A stretch of 64,000 bases of DNA, taken from Puniceicoccus vermicola. Its GTDB lineage: Bacteria; Verrucomicrobiota; Verrucomicrobiia; Opitutales; Puniceicoccaceae. The DNA lies in contig NZ_JACHVA010000080.1 of assembly GCF_014230055.1 (NCBI RefSeq), forward strand, positions 1-64,000, in the 5' to 3' direction. The notes under the pieces were generated by a model. The model was not told where the DNA came from. It did no database searches and saw only the letters and a list, made by a program, of their open reading frames with translations. Shown here piece after piece: positions 8,365 to 19,100 of this stretch; position 1 is the first letter of the stretch, and each line of letters begins with the position of its first letter. The translations under genes and the position numbers were made by a program.

Positions 8365-10710
8365 ATGTCGCCGTTTTCCATGCGTTCGTTCCTCACTTCC
8401 ATTCTGCCGGCGCTATTGTTTTTGTCGGGTTTCGGCTTCGTTTCTGGTCTCTCCGCCCAGGAAGCACCCACTCCTACCACCGTTCGCGAAGTTCGTGTCC
8501 GCTACGATGGGTTCCCTTCGGTGAGTGAGGCGTTGATTCGGGGAAATATTCAAGTGCAGAAAGGGGAGCTTTTCGACCAAGCTGCCATCGATCGCTCGAT
8601 TCGCTCCCTGTATCGGACGGGTTTTTTCGAGTTCCTGGCCGCGGATATCGATGAGGTCGGAAATGACGAGGTCATCGTCACTTTTCGGGTGAAACCGAAA
8701 TATCGGATTTCGCAAGTGAAGTTCGAGGGGAACGACAAGCTCAGCAATAAGAGGTTAAAGAAGGAAATCTCGATCTCCGAGGGGGATTTCTTCGACGAGT
8801 ATAATGCGAAATCCGATGAGGATGCGATTTACGCTCTCTATTTGAAAAAGGGATATTCAAATGTCGATGTTGACTACGACTATGTCAGCGATGACACCAC
8901 CGGCCTCGTCGACGTCACCTTCCTCATTCAGGAGGGGACGAAGATTCACGTCGGGGATGTCAGCTTCACCGGGATCGGCGATCTCTCCGCTTCGAAACTG
9001 CGGGGAGTCATGCAGCTCAAGAAATGGAATTTTTGGACCTCCTGGCTTACTGGCAAAGGACGCTTCGACCCGGATCTTCTGGTCGATGACCGCCAGACCC
9101 TCCTTGCCTACATCCGGGACCAAGGGTATCTGGACGTAAAGATTCCGGAGACCGGGATCCGGATCTCCTACCCGGAAGAGAATGTCGTGAACGTCGCTTT
9201 TGACGTCGATCTGGGGAAACAGTATTCCGTGGGGACGGTTGCCGTGGCCGGAAATACCTTGTTCAGCAAAGAGGAAATCCTCGACGAGACCGATTTGGAG
9301 CCCGGCGATGTGTTCTCTCCCTCAAAAGTGGCAGCGGCTACTGAGGATATTCGCCTCTTCTACGGATCGGACGGCTACCTCGAGACATACGTGCGGGCGA
9401 TGCGGACACCCAACCTGGAGACTGGGGCCATCGACCTGACTTATCAGATTTCCGAAAGTCAGAAGTTTGATGTCGAATCGATCAATCTGCAGGGCAACAC
9501 CAAGACCAAGAGCATCGTCATCATCCGTGAATTGGCCTTGGCTCCGGGAGAAACCTTCGACCTGAGGCGGATGCGCAATAGCCAGATGCGTTTGGAGAAC
9601 ACCCGCTACTTCGATTCAGTCAATCTGCGTCCGGAGTCGACCAACGTTCCCGGGAAGAAGGATTTGAGCATTTCTGTCCAAGAAGGGCGCACCGGGAACC
9701 TCACTTTCGGGGCTGGATTCAGCTCCTTGGAAAGTGCGGTCTTCTTCGCCGAAATCAGCCAGGGGAACTTTGACCTCTTCAACTGGCGCTCTTACTTCCA
9801 GGGCGACGGCCAAAAGTTCCGCGTTCGTTTCCAGATCGGTTCGAAGAGTAACGAGGTCGTCATCGCCTTCGAAGAACCTTGGCTTTTCGAGCGGCAGTTG
9901 GCCCTCGGTTTTGAAATTTTCCGCCGGCAAACCGACTACAACAGTTCGGAATACAACGAATTGCGGACCGGTTTCGAAGTCTATCTCCGCAAGCGACTCT
10001 TCGAGTTGGTCGAGGGACGCCTGAGCTACAGTCTCGAGAATGTCGACATTTTCGACGTTTCTGAGGATGCCTCGAGCCAAATCAAAGAGGAAGAGGGGGG
10101 GAAGCTGATCTCGAAAGTGGGGGGCACCCTGACTCGGGATACACGCGACCGTTTGATCATCACCCGGAAAGGAAATCGCGTCGAACTGAACAGTCAGGTC
10201 GCCGGGGGAATCCTTGGTGGGGATGTTGATTACTGGAAAAATCAGATCTGGGCTTCCCAATTTATTCCAACCTTTGAAACCCTGAACCAGGGATTTGCGA
10301 TGTATGGCCGGATCGGAACCATTATCCCTTATGGGGACAGTGATGTGCCGTTCTTCGACCGCTTCTTCCTCGGTGGACCGAACACCCTCCGTGGTTTTGG
10401 TTACCGCGATGTAGGCCCGGTCGATGATACCGGTGAGCCGATCGGGGGGAACTCGTTCGGATATCTTTCCTTTGAGTATATGGTCCAGCTGGCCGATCCG
10501 CTCGAAGTCGTCCTCTTCTACGACTGGGGGTACGTGAACTCTGAGGATTGGGATTTCAACTCTTCCGCCTACAACGATGACTGGGGATTTGGGTTCCGAG
10601 TCTTTATCCTCGGGGCTCCACTGCGACTGGATTTCGGGTTCCCGATCACCTCCAGCCCGACCAATGACGACGGGATGCAGTTTAATTTTTCCTTTGGAAC
10701 TCGATTCTGA
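8365..10710 (+). CDS. bamA: Outer membrane protein assembly factor BamA
   Basis: 781 aa with an N-terminal signal peptide (cleavage near GLSAQEAP). About five POTRA repeats follow (roughly 32-375), then a C-terminal 16-stranded Omp85 barrel (about 400-781) that ends in the aromatic F typical of outer-membrane proteins (NFSFGTRF). The lid-loop VRGF motif appears as LRGFGYRD. BamA folds and inserts beta-barrel proteins into the outer membrane. The order bamA, ompH/skp, lpxD matches the conserved envelope-biogenesis cluster of many Gram-negatives. Length and domain count are standard, and the start ATG is followed directly by the signal sequence. Confidence 0.96.
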   Translation: MSPFSMRSFLTSILPALLFLSGFGFVSGLSAQEAPTPTTVREVRVRYDGFPSVSEALIRGNIQVQKGELFDQAAIDRSIRSLYRTGFFEFLAADIDEVGNDEVIVTFRVKPKYRISQVKFEGNDKLSNKRLKKEISISEGDFFDEYNAKSDEDAIYALYLKKGYSNVDVDYDYVSDDTTGLVDVTFLIQEGTKIHVGDVSFTGIGDLSASKLRGVMQLKKWNFWTSWLTGKGRFDPDLLVDDRQTLLAYIRDQGYLDVKIPETGIRISYPEENVVNVAFDVDLGKQYSVGTVAVAGNTLFSKEEILDETDLEPGDVFSPSKVAAATEDIRLFYGSDGYLETYVRAMRTPNLETGAIDLTYQISESQKFDVESINLQGNTKTKSIVIIRELALAPGETFDLRRMRNSQMRLENTRYFDSVNLRPESTNVPGKKDLSISVQEGRTGNLTFGAGFSSLESAVFFAEISQGNFDLFNWRSYFQGDGQKFRVRFQIGSKSNEVVIAFEEPWLFERQLALGFEIFRRQTDYNSSEYNELRTGFEVYLRKRLFELVEGRLSYSLENVDIFDVSEDASSQIKEEEGGKLISKVGGTLTRDTRDRLIITRKGNRVELNSQVAGGILGGDVDYWKNQIWASQFIPTFETLNQGFAMYGRIGTIIPYGDSDVPFFDRFFLGGPNTLRGFGYRDVGPVDDTGEPIGGNSFGYLSFEYMVQLADPLEVVLFYDWGYVNSEDWDFNSSAYNDDWGFGFRVFILGAPLRLDFGFPITSSPTNDDGMQFNFSFGTRF

Positions 10711-10773
10711 TACCGTGCTCCCTTCATTCGTCGAAAATTTCCCAAAAACTGTAAAATCACAAACCACATTCAT

Positions 10774-11328
10774 ATGATCAAAAAACACATCCTCCTTCTT
10801 ACCGCCCTCGTGGCCGGATCCCTCACTCTCAGCGCCCAAGAGGCTACCAAAGTGGGTGTCGTCGACCTCGACTTGGTCCTCCAGCAGTATGACCAGTTCA
10901 ACGACGCCAAAGCCAAGCTCAAGGAGCAGCAAGAGCGCGCGGATGCCGAATTGCGTCCGATGGTCGATTCCATCAACTCCCTGCGTCAGGAAATTCAAAC
11001 CGTAAACGACCGCATCAATAACCCGACCAGCAGCGAAGAATCTCAGATGGAGGCACGCAACCAAGCCCGCCAGCTGCAGGCCGAGCTCGAGCAAAAGGCG
11101 ATTGAATTCCAACGCCTCCGTGCCGAAGCCCAGCGCACCATCGGTCAGCGCGAGCAAAACATGCTCTCGATGGTTCTCGACGACGTCCGCGGTGCCACCG
11201 CAACGGTCGCGGAAGAAATGGGATTGGACCTGGTGCTCAGCAACCAGAATCAAATCGTTCTCTACTTCGGAGATTCCCTTGAGATCTCGGACGAAGTTCT
11301 TGCTCAGCTCAGCGAAGCTTCGGAGTAA
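10774..11328 (+). CDS. OmpH/Skp-family periplasmic chaperone
   Basis: 184 aa with a signal peptide (positive MIKKH, hydrophobic core, cleavage near LSAQEAT). The mature protein starts KVGVVDLDLVLQQYDQF, the typical OmpH entry strand, followed by a long charged coiled-coil region (about 45-150), the tentacles of Skp. Skp holds unfolded outer-membrane proteins in the periplasm for delivery to BamA. It lies 63 bp after bamA and before lpxD in the standard order. It is slightly longer than E. coli Skp (161 aa) and has an acidic C-terminus. Confidence 0.9.
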   Translation: MIKKHILLLTALVAGSLTLSAQEATKVGVVDLDLVLQQYDQFNDAKAKLKEQQERADAELRPMVDSINSLRQEIQTVNDRINNPTSSEESQMEARNQARQLQAELEQKAIEFQRLRAEAQRTIGQREQNMLSMVLDDVRGATATVAEEMGLDLVLSNQNQIVLYFGDSLEISDEVLAQLSEASE

Positions 11329-11458
11329 GGAGTAGAGGTATCTTCTTTTTGCGGAGCGGCAATGGCAGGACGAGTGAGTCAATCATTCCTCTCGACCGGG
11401 CTTTCTGAGGAAAGTTCCCGGGGCCGTATGTTGCCGTCTCCTTTCGTTTTTCCGATCC

Positions 11459-11491
11459 GCCGGTTGGAGGGCGTCGCTCTCCAGCCGGAAC
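11459..11491. other. Hairpin between ompH/skp and lpxD
   Basis: ccggttggag and ctccagccgg pair (one G-T wobble) across a ggcgtcgct loop. There is no T-tract, so it is not a classical terminator. It resembles the dispersed GC-rich hairpins elsewhere in the window, such as the one at 24670. Confidence 0.35.
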
Positions 11492-11528
11492 GGGTCGATT
11501 CGACCTCTGGAAATTGAGTCGCCCTTAG

Positions 11529-12575
11529 ATGAAGTTTACTTTTCCTCTAGCAGAGCTCCTCAGCAGCCTTGGTGACTGTGAGGTGGAAGGTGAATGGGAC
11601 GGAGACATTTCGGGGATCTCCACGCTGAAAGATGCGCAGCCGGGGGACCTTTCCTTTCTGGGAAACTCCCGCTACACGCAAGAGGTTCGCTCTAGTGCCG
11701 CCTCGGTCATCCTTCTTCCCAAAAGTTTCGAGGGATCTCCACCCGACGGGCAGGTCTATGTCCGCTTGAAGAATCCCTCCTTCGCCTTGGGCCAGTTTTG
11801 CGGGGTCCTCGAGCAGCGTTTCTGGCCTCGGCCCCCGGTAGGGATCCATCCAACCGCCGTCATTGATCGTGATGCCGTAGTCGACGATAAAGCGACAATC
11901 GGGCCCTATTGCCTGGTTTCCTCCGGTGCCCAAATTGGTGCGGGAGTGGTGTTGACTTCGCACGTGAGCCTCGGTGCCCATGTGGTCGTCGGGGAAGGCA
12001 GCCGGATCATGACCCACGTTACGGTGGGAGACTTTTGCGAAATCGGGAAGAATGTTTTTCTCAATCCCGGAGTGGTTATCGGAGCCGACGGTTTTGGCTA
12101 CGAGACCGTCAATGGGGTCCATGAGAAAGTGCCGCAGATTGGCAGAGTCATCATCGAAGACGACGTCGAGGTGGGGGCCAACTCGGCCATCGACCGCGCC
12201 CGCTTCAGTGAGACCCGGATCGGGCAGGGGACCAAGATCGATAACTTGGTTCAGATCGGCCACAACGTCCGCATCGGCAAAGGATGCCTGATTGTCGCCC
12301 AAGTCGGAATTAGTGGGAGTACGACCATTGAGGATTATGTCGTGATCGGCGGCCAGACGGGGATCGTCGGCCACATCACGATTGGTTCCGGTGTGCGCAT
12401 CGGAGCCCAGAGTGGAATCTCGAAGTCCATCCCTCCGGGGCATGCAGTTCAGGGCTCTCCGGCGCTGGACATTCGACTTTTCCAACGCATCACCGCCCTC
12501 CAACGGCGGCTGCCCGACTTCTTTGCTCGCTTCCAGCGTTTGGAGGATAGCGCCCGAGACCGTGTAGAATCATGA
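11529..12575 (+). CDS. lpxD: UDP-3-O-(3-hydroxyacyl)glucosamine N-acyltransferase
   Basis: 348 aa. LpxD adds the second acyl chain to UDP-acyl-glucosamine in lipid A synthesis; it is a cytosolic homotrimer. Residues 1-100 form the uridine-binding domain ([18 protein letters not shown]). Residues 105-310 are a left-handed beta-helix of hexapeptide repeats ([33 protein letters not shown]), with the catalytic histidine in the LVQIGHNV segment. A C-terminal helix binds acyl-ACP. The stop overlaps the prs start (atga). Its presence shows that the organism makes lipid A. Confidence 0.96.
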   Translation: MKFTFPLAELLSSLGDCEVEGEWDGDISGISTLKDAQPGDLSFLGNSRYTQEVRSSAASVILLPKSFEGSPPDGQVYVRLKNPSFALGQFCGVLEQRFWPRPPVGIHPTAVIDRDAVVDDKATIGPYCLVSSGAQIGAGVVLTSHVSLGAHVVVGEGSRIMTHVTVGDFCEIGKNVFLNPGVVIGADGFGYETVNGVHEKVPQIGRVIIEDDVEVGANSAIDRARFSETRIGQGTKIDNLVQIGHNVRIGKGCLIVAQVGISGSTTIEDYVVIGGQTGIVGHITIGSGVRIGAQSGISKSIPPGHAVQGSPALDIRLFQRITALQRRLPDFFARFQRLEDSARDRVES

Positions 12576-13519
12576 AAGAAACCCAGTTAAAAGTATTTTC
12601 GGGAAGCTCGAATCCAGAGCTGGTCAGAAAGATCTGTGATTACCTAGGCATCACTGCCGGCGAAGCAACGGTCACCAGTTTCCCCGATGGCGAAACTTTT
12701 GTGAAGTACAACGAAAACATCCGCGGAGATGATGTTTTCATTGTCCAGAGCACATCGGTGCCGGCAAACCATCACATCATGGAGCTCCTGATCATGATCG
12801 ATGCCGCTCGTCGCGCATCGGCCAAGCGAATCACCGCCGTTATCCCATTCTACGGCTATGCCCGTCAGGACCGCAAGGATCAGCCCCGGGTGCCGATTAC
12901 CTCCAAGCTGGTGGCTAATCTACTGACCGCTTCTGGAGCGAATCGGATTCTCGCGATGGACCTTCACGCTCAGCAGATCCAAGGCTTTTTCGATATCCCG
13001 GTCGATCATCTCTACGCCTCCCCGGTCGTATACGATTACCTCCGCAGTATGGATACGGAGAATCTGACCGTCTTCTCGCCCGACGTCGGTGGGATGAAGA
13101 TGGCCGCAGCCTATGCGGATCTCCTCGGCTGCCCGCTGGGATTCTGCGCAAAACGCCGGATGAACGCCGAAACCGTCGAGGCTTTCAACATTGTCGGAGA
13201 TGTCGAAGGCAATGACATCCTCATTGTTGACGACATGACCGAAACGGCCGGAACTTTGACAGCCGCCGCCAAGCTTCTCAAGGAATCGGGGGCTCGGCGC
13301 GTAATGGCCGCCGTGAGCCACGGAACCATCAACGAAATCGGCTACGAACGGCTGCGTCAGGGGCATATCGACAAACTTATCACCACCGATACGGTGAAAG
13401 TAGACCCCCGTGATTTGCCAATCAAGGTTCTCACCGTTTCCCCCCTCCTCGCAGAGGCCATCAAGCGGATTCACGGCAATTCCAGCGTCACCTCCCTCTT
13501 TCAAGTCAAAGGGTATTGA
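12572..13519 (+). CDS. prs: Ribose-phosphate pyrophosphokinase (PRPP synthetase)
   Basis: 315 aa, class I PRPP synthetase. It converts ribose-5-phosphate and ATP to PRPP for purine, pyrimidine, His, Trp and NAD synthesis. Visible motifs are [11 protein letters not shown] at the N-terminus, the ATP flexible loop [32 protein letters not shown], and the PRPP-binding [18 protein letters not shown]. Length equals that of the bacterial enzymes (about 315). It is translationally coupled to lpxD by a 4-nt overlap, an unusual partner for prs. Downstream lie REP-like hairpins rather than a T-tailed terminator. Confidence 0.97.
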   Translation: MKETQLKVFSGSSNPELVRKICDYLGITAGEATVTSFPDGETFVKYNENIRGDDVFIVQSTSVPANHHIMELLIMIDAARRASAKRITAVIPFYGYARQDRKDQPRVPITSKLVANLLTASGANRILAMDLHAQQIQGFFDIPVDHLYASPVVYDYLRSMDTENLTVFSPDVGGMKMAAAYADLLGCPLGFCAKRRMNAETVEAFNIVGDVEGNDILIVDDMTETAGTLTAAAKLLKESGARRVMAAVSHGTINEIGYERLRQGHIDKLITTDTVKVDPRDLPIKVLTVSPLLAEAIKRIHGNSSVTSLFQVKGY

Positions 13520-13826
13520 GTAGGGCCGCAGCTTCAGCTGCGCCTGTGCGTTGCCTCTCGGCTCGTGTTTTCGGGCTCTACGATAGAGCTGGTCGATCGG
13601 CGTATTTGCGCTCAGGAAATTCGTTCCATTGTCGACGGTCGGCAGCCCGAGCCGCGCAGCTAAAGCTGAGCGGGTACTTGAAGTAGGGCCGCAGCTTCAG
13701 CTGCGCCTAGTGCGTTGCCTCTCCGCCTCGGTTCTCGGTTCCCGCCTCGGTTCTTGGCGTCCGAAATCCAGCCAACGGATCCACTCGAAGACTCCGAACG
13801 ATACCTTCGGTTCTATCCTGCGGACC
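13520..13826. repeat. Gene-free 307-bp gap with two copies of a GC-rich REP-like hairpin element
   Basis: A segment beginning gtagggccgcagcttcagct starts near 13520 and again near 13684. Each copy can form gcagct-tc-agctgc and continues with a shared gtgcgttgcctct tract. A related inverted version (cgcagctaaagctgagcggg) sits between them. The distal copy runs into short cctcggttc repeats. This looks like a degenerate REP/BIME-type element; I see no gene. Confidence 0.55.
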
Positions 13827-14846
13827 TTATTTTTTTCGTGCGATTTGGACTTCGCACGGAAGGGCGGGAAGAATGATCAACTCTTGCGAGCCCATGGTTG
13901 CGGCGAAAAGGAGTTCGCAGCTCCGCGGAGCCTGAATCGTGGAGTTGGGAGGAACCGTGATCTTGTCCGTAGTGAGGGCATGGATCTTGGAATAAAGGTC
14001 AGGCAACTCGCTGCTGGCAAAGGCTCTCCAACTATCGAGAGGTTTTTCGACTCCGCTGGATTCGCTGAGGCTCTCAAATTCTTCGAGGTAGGGCAGAAGT
14101 CTGGACTGAAGCCAAGCCAGAGTCGCTTGATTTTGGGCGGAAAGACCGGAGTTATTTTGCTTTGAGATGCGTTCAGCTAAATCGGAAATATCCCGTTTGA
14201 GGGTATCTTCCAGAGGAGGTAGCTGCTCGGGCAAAAGAGCCAGCTTTAGCTGATTGAAACGTGCCTTGTATTTTCGAACGTAGTAGTCCTGCACCCCTTT
14301 GGATCGAATGTCGGAGTAGTTGGTCGGGTCGGAGCTCGAGCGGTCGTAGCGGTAGTTGACTTGAACGTCGTGACTTGGGGGGAAATCGGATTTAAGCTCC
14401 TGAAGCTTTTCCGCTGGGGAGTCTTTTCCGTCCTTCCCGTTATTATTGATGATGCGAGAGAGGAGCTCATTTTGGCGCTCCAGGCCGCTGCGGAGGTCGG
14501 AGGGAAGTTCATCCAGTATCAACACCTGTTGCCCAGGCTGAATGTAGCGGTTCCATTCCCCCGTGCTGATGGAGTATTCTACCGGACCCCCCAATTTGGT
14601 TTGATATAGGTAGAAGCCGATGGCGCCGAGAGCAGCGAGGAGGAAGATCCAGACGACGGTTTGGATCAGTCGGGCTCCGACACTTCCCCGCCGGTGGCGT
14701 CGAATCAAATTTTCTGCCTGTTCTTGTGAAAGGAGGCGCGCTCGATCAGCGGGGACCAATCGATGACGAAGGATTTCCGAGACCTGCTCGCGCGTAGCTG
14801 GATTCTCGTTGCTATGAGAAGGATTGAGTCTTGGTTGCGAATTCAC
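13827..14846 (-). CDS. Unknown protein with one transmembrane segment and long charged C-terminal region
   Basis: 339 aa, not recognised. Residues about 1-58 are polar and basic and probably cytoplasmic. Residues about 60-83 (VVWIFLLAALGAIGFYLY) are one transmembrane helix, so most of the protein (85-339) would lie outside the cytoplasm. That part is charged, largely helical, with a Q/N-rich stretch, and lacks catalytic motifs I know. It is divergent from the RND efflux operon and converges with prs. A scaffold or envelope role is possible, but nothing in the sequence proves it. The open frame on the opposite strand here (13629-14165) has no recognisable features. Confidence 0.7.
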   Translation of the reverse strand: MNSQPRLNPSHSNENPATREQVSEILRHRLVPADRARLLSQEQAENLIRRHRRGSVGARLIQTVVWIFLLAALGAIGFYLYQTKLGGPVEYSISTGEWNRYIQPGQQVLILDELPSDLRSGLERQNELLSRIINNNGKDGKDSPAEKLQELKSDFPPSHDVQVNYRYDRSSSDPTNYSDIRSKGVQDYYVRKYKARFNQLKLALLPEQLPPLEDTLKRDISDLAERISKQNNSGLSAQNQATLAWLQSRLLPYLEEFESLSESSGVEKPLDSWRAFASSELPDLYSKIHALTTDKITVPPNSTIQAPRSCELLFAATMGSQELIILPALPCEVQIARKK

Positions 14847-15019
14847 TTCATTTTTTTCTCCCTATCTTTTGAACGGCAGGGACACTTCGCGGTCAAATCA
14901 GGACTGCTCAAGAGGCAGACTAATTTTAATAAATGGGTAAAATCCCCACGGTAAGTTTGAAAATAGCGGGAATTGCGATTGCGGGAAATCCGTTGAGTGA
15001 TCAGATTTTGCGGATTCTC

Positions 15020-16153
15020 ATGAAACTCTGGGTGAAGTTTGTTATTTTGTTTGTGGTCTTCCTCCTCGTGGTGGGCGGATTGGCCGTGTTGAAGACGTCG
15101 CAGATCAAAAAAGCGATCGCGATGGGAGCATCTATGGTCCCACCGCCGCCAACGGTCGGGGTGGTCGAGGCGAAGACGGAAGCATGGGAGATCATCATCC
15201 CGGCGATCGGAACGCTGACCGCGAGCGAAGGGGTCACCTTGGCTTCCGAAGTCCCCGGGCGAGTGGTTGAGATCAACTTTGAGTCGGGTCAGGACGTGAA
15301 GAAGGGCGATGTCCTCCTTGTCCAGGATCATGCAGTGGAGTCCGCTAACCTGGCGGCGGCCAAAGCCAGCCAAGACCTGGCCGAGGTTGATTTTAAGCGA
15401 TCGAAGGATCTGCTGGATCGTGACACGATCGCGCAGGCGGATTTCGACGCAGCCAATGCGCAGAAACAGAGAGCGGAAGCGGAAGCGCTTGCGATCAATG
15501 CCGCCATCGAGAAGAAGCGAATCGAGGCCCCATTTTCCGGCCAATTGGGAATCCGGCAGGTCAGTCTTGGAGAACTGCTTTCTGCAAATACCGCGATCGT
15601 CGTTCTGGAGGCATCCGATCCTCTCTATCTCGATTTTTCGTTGCCTCAACGTGAGCTCGGTCGGATTGCGGTCGAGCAGGAAGTCTCCTTTGGTGTCGAT
15701 GCTTACGAAGAGAAAACCTTTACCGGGAAAGTGGAGGCAATCAGCCCCCGGATCGATCCCCGCACTCGTAATGTGAAGGTCCGCGTGGCTGTGCCGAACC
15801 CTGATAAGGAACTGCGTTCCGGGATGTTTGCCCGCTTGCGTTTGGATCTGGGGAAGGAAAATGACTGGGTCGTGATCCCCGACACCGCTATCAGCTACAA
15901 TCCTTACGGGAATGCGGTCTATGTTGTGAAGGAACTCGAAAAGGAGGATGGAACTAAATTCAAAGGCGTGCGGCAGGTGTTCGTCGAGATCGCCGATCGT
16001 CGGGGTGATTTGGTGGCCATCAGCAAAGGAATTGAAGAAGGGGACCAGGTCGTCGTTATGGGGGCTGCGAAGCTCAATGACCGTTCTCCGGTGAAGATTG
16101 ATAATTCGAATCTTCCCGATGCCAAAGCCCATCCGACTCCCGCCGAAGGTTAA
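15020..16153 (+). CDS. RND efflux periplasmic adaptor (membrane fusion protein, AcrA/MexA family)
   Basis: 377 aa from the ATG at 15020, chosen because the N-terminal membrane anchor (KFVILFVVFLLVVGGLAVL) starts there; an in-frame ATG at 14933 would add 29 residues. The adaptor links the inner-membrane transporter to an outer-membrane channel. Order: anchor, lipoyl half-motif (GTLTASEGVTLASEVPGRV), helical hairpin (about 90-150), second lipoyl half (RIEAPFSGQLGIRQVSLGE), beta-barrel (DPLYLDFSLPQREL; ISPRIDPRTRNVKVRV) and membrane-proximal domain. The transporter gene starts 20 bp later. No TolC-like gene is nearby. Confidence 0.9.
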   Translation: MKLWVKFVILFVVFLLVVGGLAVLKTSQIKKAIAMGASMVPPPPTVGVVEAKTEAWEIIIPAIGTLTASEGVTLASEVPGRVVEINFESGQDVKKGDVLLVQDHAVESANLAAAKASQDLAEVDFKRSKDLLDRDTIAQADFDAANAQKQRAEAEALAINAAIEKKRIEAPFSGQLGIRQVSLGELLSANTAIVVLEASDPLYLDFSLPQRELGRIAVEQEVSFGVDAYEEKTFTGKVEAISPRIDPRTRNVKVRVAVPNPDKELRSGMFARLRLDLGKENDWVVIPDTAISYNPYGNAVYVVKELEKEDGTKFKGVRQVFVEIADRRGDLVAISKGIEEGDQVVVMGAAKLNDRSPVKIDNSNLPDAKAHPTPAEG

Positions 16154-16173
16154 TCCGCTCCACTGATCGAAGT

Positions 16174-19100
16174 ATGAAATTTACGGATATTTTCATCCGT
16201 CGTCCGGTTCTCGCGACCGTCGTCAGTCTTCTGGTTCTCCTGCTCGGGTTGGCCTCGATCTACCGACTGAACGTCCGACAATATCCGCAAACCGATGTCT
16301 CGGTAGTTTCGGTCAGCACGACGTATGTCGGGGCGGATGCGGAACTGGTGCAGGGGTTCATCACGACTCCCTTGGAGCGGGTCATCGCCAGCGCTGAGGG
16401 CATCGACTATATTGAGTCCACGAGTTCGGCCGGGGTGAGCATCATCTCCGCTCACCTGGTGTTGAACTACGACCCGATCAAGGCCCTGACTCAGATCAAT
16501 TCGAAGATCAATCAGGTGCGGAATGATCTCCCGCCTGAGTCCGAGGAGCCGGTTATCGATATTCAGCAGGCGGACAGCAGCATCGCCTCAATGTATTTGG
16601 GGTTCTATTCGGAGGAGCTGCAGGGGAATGAAATCACGGATTACCTGACTCGGGTTGTGCAGCCCCGCCTTTCCGCAGTGCAGGGCGTCCAGCAAGCGGA
16701 GATCCTCGGTGGGCAGACGTTTGCGATGCGAATCTGGCTCGATCCCGATAAGATGGCAGCCTACGAGTTGACGGCAGCAGAGGTGCGTCAAGCGCTGGCC
16801 GCGAACAACTTCCTTTCTGCAATCGGGCAGACCAAGAGTGAATTCATTCAGGTCTCGATTACTGCCAATACCGATCTTCAGGATGCCGAGCAGTTTCGTA
16901 AGCTGGTCGTCCGGGAACAGGACGGAACGATTATTCGCCTTGGCGATGTGGCCAATGTCGTCCTCGGTGCCGAGAACTACGATGTCGACGTACGCTTTAA
17001 CCAGAAGGGTGCCATCTTCATGGGGATTCACGTTCTTCCGACCGCGAATACTCTGGATGTGATCGCGGGGGTGCGCGAGACGCTGCCTGTGATCGAGGAG
17101 AACCTTCCGGGGAGTTTGAAGCTCGGCATTCCCTACGACTCGACGAAGTACATTGAGGATGCGATCAGCGAGATCGGATCGACCCTGACCGAAACTCTGG
17201 CGATCGTCATTGTCGTCATCTTCCTCTTCATCGGATCGGTCCGGGCGGTGACGATTCCAGTCGTGGTTATGCCGCTCTCCTTGATTGGGGCCTTCTTCCT
17301 GATGTTGGTCTTTGGCTTCACGATCAACTTGCTGACCCTCCTCGCCATTGTCCTTTCTGTCGGGCTGGTGGTTGACGATGCGATTGTTGTCTTGGAGAAC
17401 ATCGAGCGGCACATCCGCATGGGGAAGAGTCGCTTCGACGCCGCGATTGACGGGGCACGAGAGCTGGTGGGGCCGATTTTTGCCATGACCCTGACCCTTG
17501 CGGCTGTCTATGTTCCTATTGGGTTTCAGGGAGGGCTCACGGGCGCACTCTTCCGCGAATTTGCCTTCACCTTGGCGGGTGCCGTTTTCGTTTCCGGGAT
17601 CCTTTCGCTGACGCTGTCACCGATGATGTGCTCGAAGATTCTCCCCAAAGAGTTCAAGTCAACTGGCTTGGTGGCTCGGCTCGAGGCGGGGTTCGATAAG
17701 ATCCGTGGAGGATACGGTAAAGTTTTGGCGAGTTCTCTGGGCGCCCGCCCCGTGGTTATCACCATGGCCGTTCTTATCGTTTTGCTAGCCTTCCCCTTCT
17801 TCATGTTTTCGCAGAAGGAATTGGCACCGCCGGAGGACCAAGGGGTTATTTTTGGAATCATGGAAGGATCGCCGAGCGGGACTCTGGAGCAGACGCTTCT
17901 TTATTCTCCCGAGGTGGCGAAGATCTACAAGTCGGCTCCCGAGACCGAATCGACCTTTACCATTTCCTTCCCAGGCGCCGGAGTCCCTGGAAATCCGATG
18001 GCCGGTTTTGCTGGTCTGGTCACGCTCCCCTGGAGTGAGCGCACGCGGACGACTCAAGAGATGGTTCCCGAGATTCAGGCCAAACTTTCCGGTGTGGCGG
18101 GGTTGGATGTTCGGGCCGTGACCCCTTCGCCTCTTCCTGGTGGCAGTCAGTTTCCGGTCGAGTTTGTGGTTACATCCACCGCTACCCAGCGAGAAATTTT
18201 TGAGGTCACGGAAGCTCTGGTCAAGCGGGCCAATGCCAGCGGGAAATTCATGTTTGCCTTTTCGGATCTGAAGTTCGACCGCCCCCAGATCGAGGTCGAT
18301 GTCGATCGTGAATTGGCGGCGGATCTTGGCCTCAACATGAGCGATATCGGGAACAATCTCGGGTCGGCCTTCGGTGGTGCCTACGTCAATCGTTTCAGCA
18401 TCGATGGATGGAGCTACAAGGTGATCCCTCAGGTCGAGCGGATCGCGCGGTTGGTTCCCGAGCAGTTGGGAGACCTCTACTTCACCGCGGCCGATGGCTC
18501 CGTTTATCCTGCTTCAACAATCATCTCTGTTTCGCAAAAGGTGGAACCCCGCCAATTGAAACGATTCCAGCAATTGAATTCGGGGATGATTCAGGGAGCT
18601 CCCATGCCAGGAACCTCCAATGATGATGCCTTAAATTATCTCCAAGAGCAGGCCCAGGAGCTCTTTCCGAAAGGACGCGGATTTGAGGTCAATTACGCGG
18701 GAGAGTCCCGTCAGCTTCGGGAAGAGCAGAAGAGCGGTAGCTACATCCTACTCTTTTCAATCATCTTTATCTTTCTCGTTTTGGCAGCCCAGTTCGAGAG
18801 TTTCCGCGATCCTCTGATCATTCTTTTGGGGTCAGTTCCCCTCGCTCTCACCGGCTCGCTGCTCTTCACCTTTGTCGGCTTCACCAGTATCAATATCTAT
18901 TCGCAGATCGGGTTGGTCACTCTGATCGGACTGATTGCGAAAAACGGTATTCTGATGGTGGAATTCGCCAATGAACTGCAACGGCGGGGCAAGGAAAAGC
19001 TCGAAGCGATCCAGGAGGCTTCCGAAATCCGCCTTCGCCCGATTCTCATGACCACCGCGGCAACGGTCTTTGGACACATGCCCCTGGTTTTCGTCACGGG

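Noticed and set aside
9616-11382. 588-codon open frame on the minus strand opposite bamA and ompH/skp
   Set aside because: It is antisense to two clearly conserved genes, spans their boundary and has low-complexity acidic translation.
11385-11460. Sequence gaggaaagt near 11413, reminiscent of the conserved block of RNase P RNA
   Set aside because: The gene-free gap is only 200 bp, too small for RNase P RNA, and no other conserved blocks or pairing are visible.
13629-14165. 178-codon plus-strand frame after prs
   Set aside because: It overlaps repeats and the antisense of the one-TM protein, whose frame has a clear membrane helix and better coding character.
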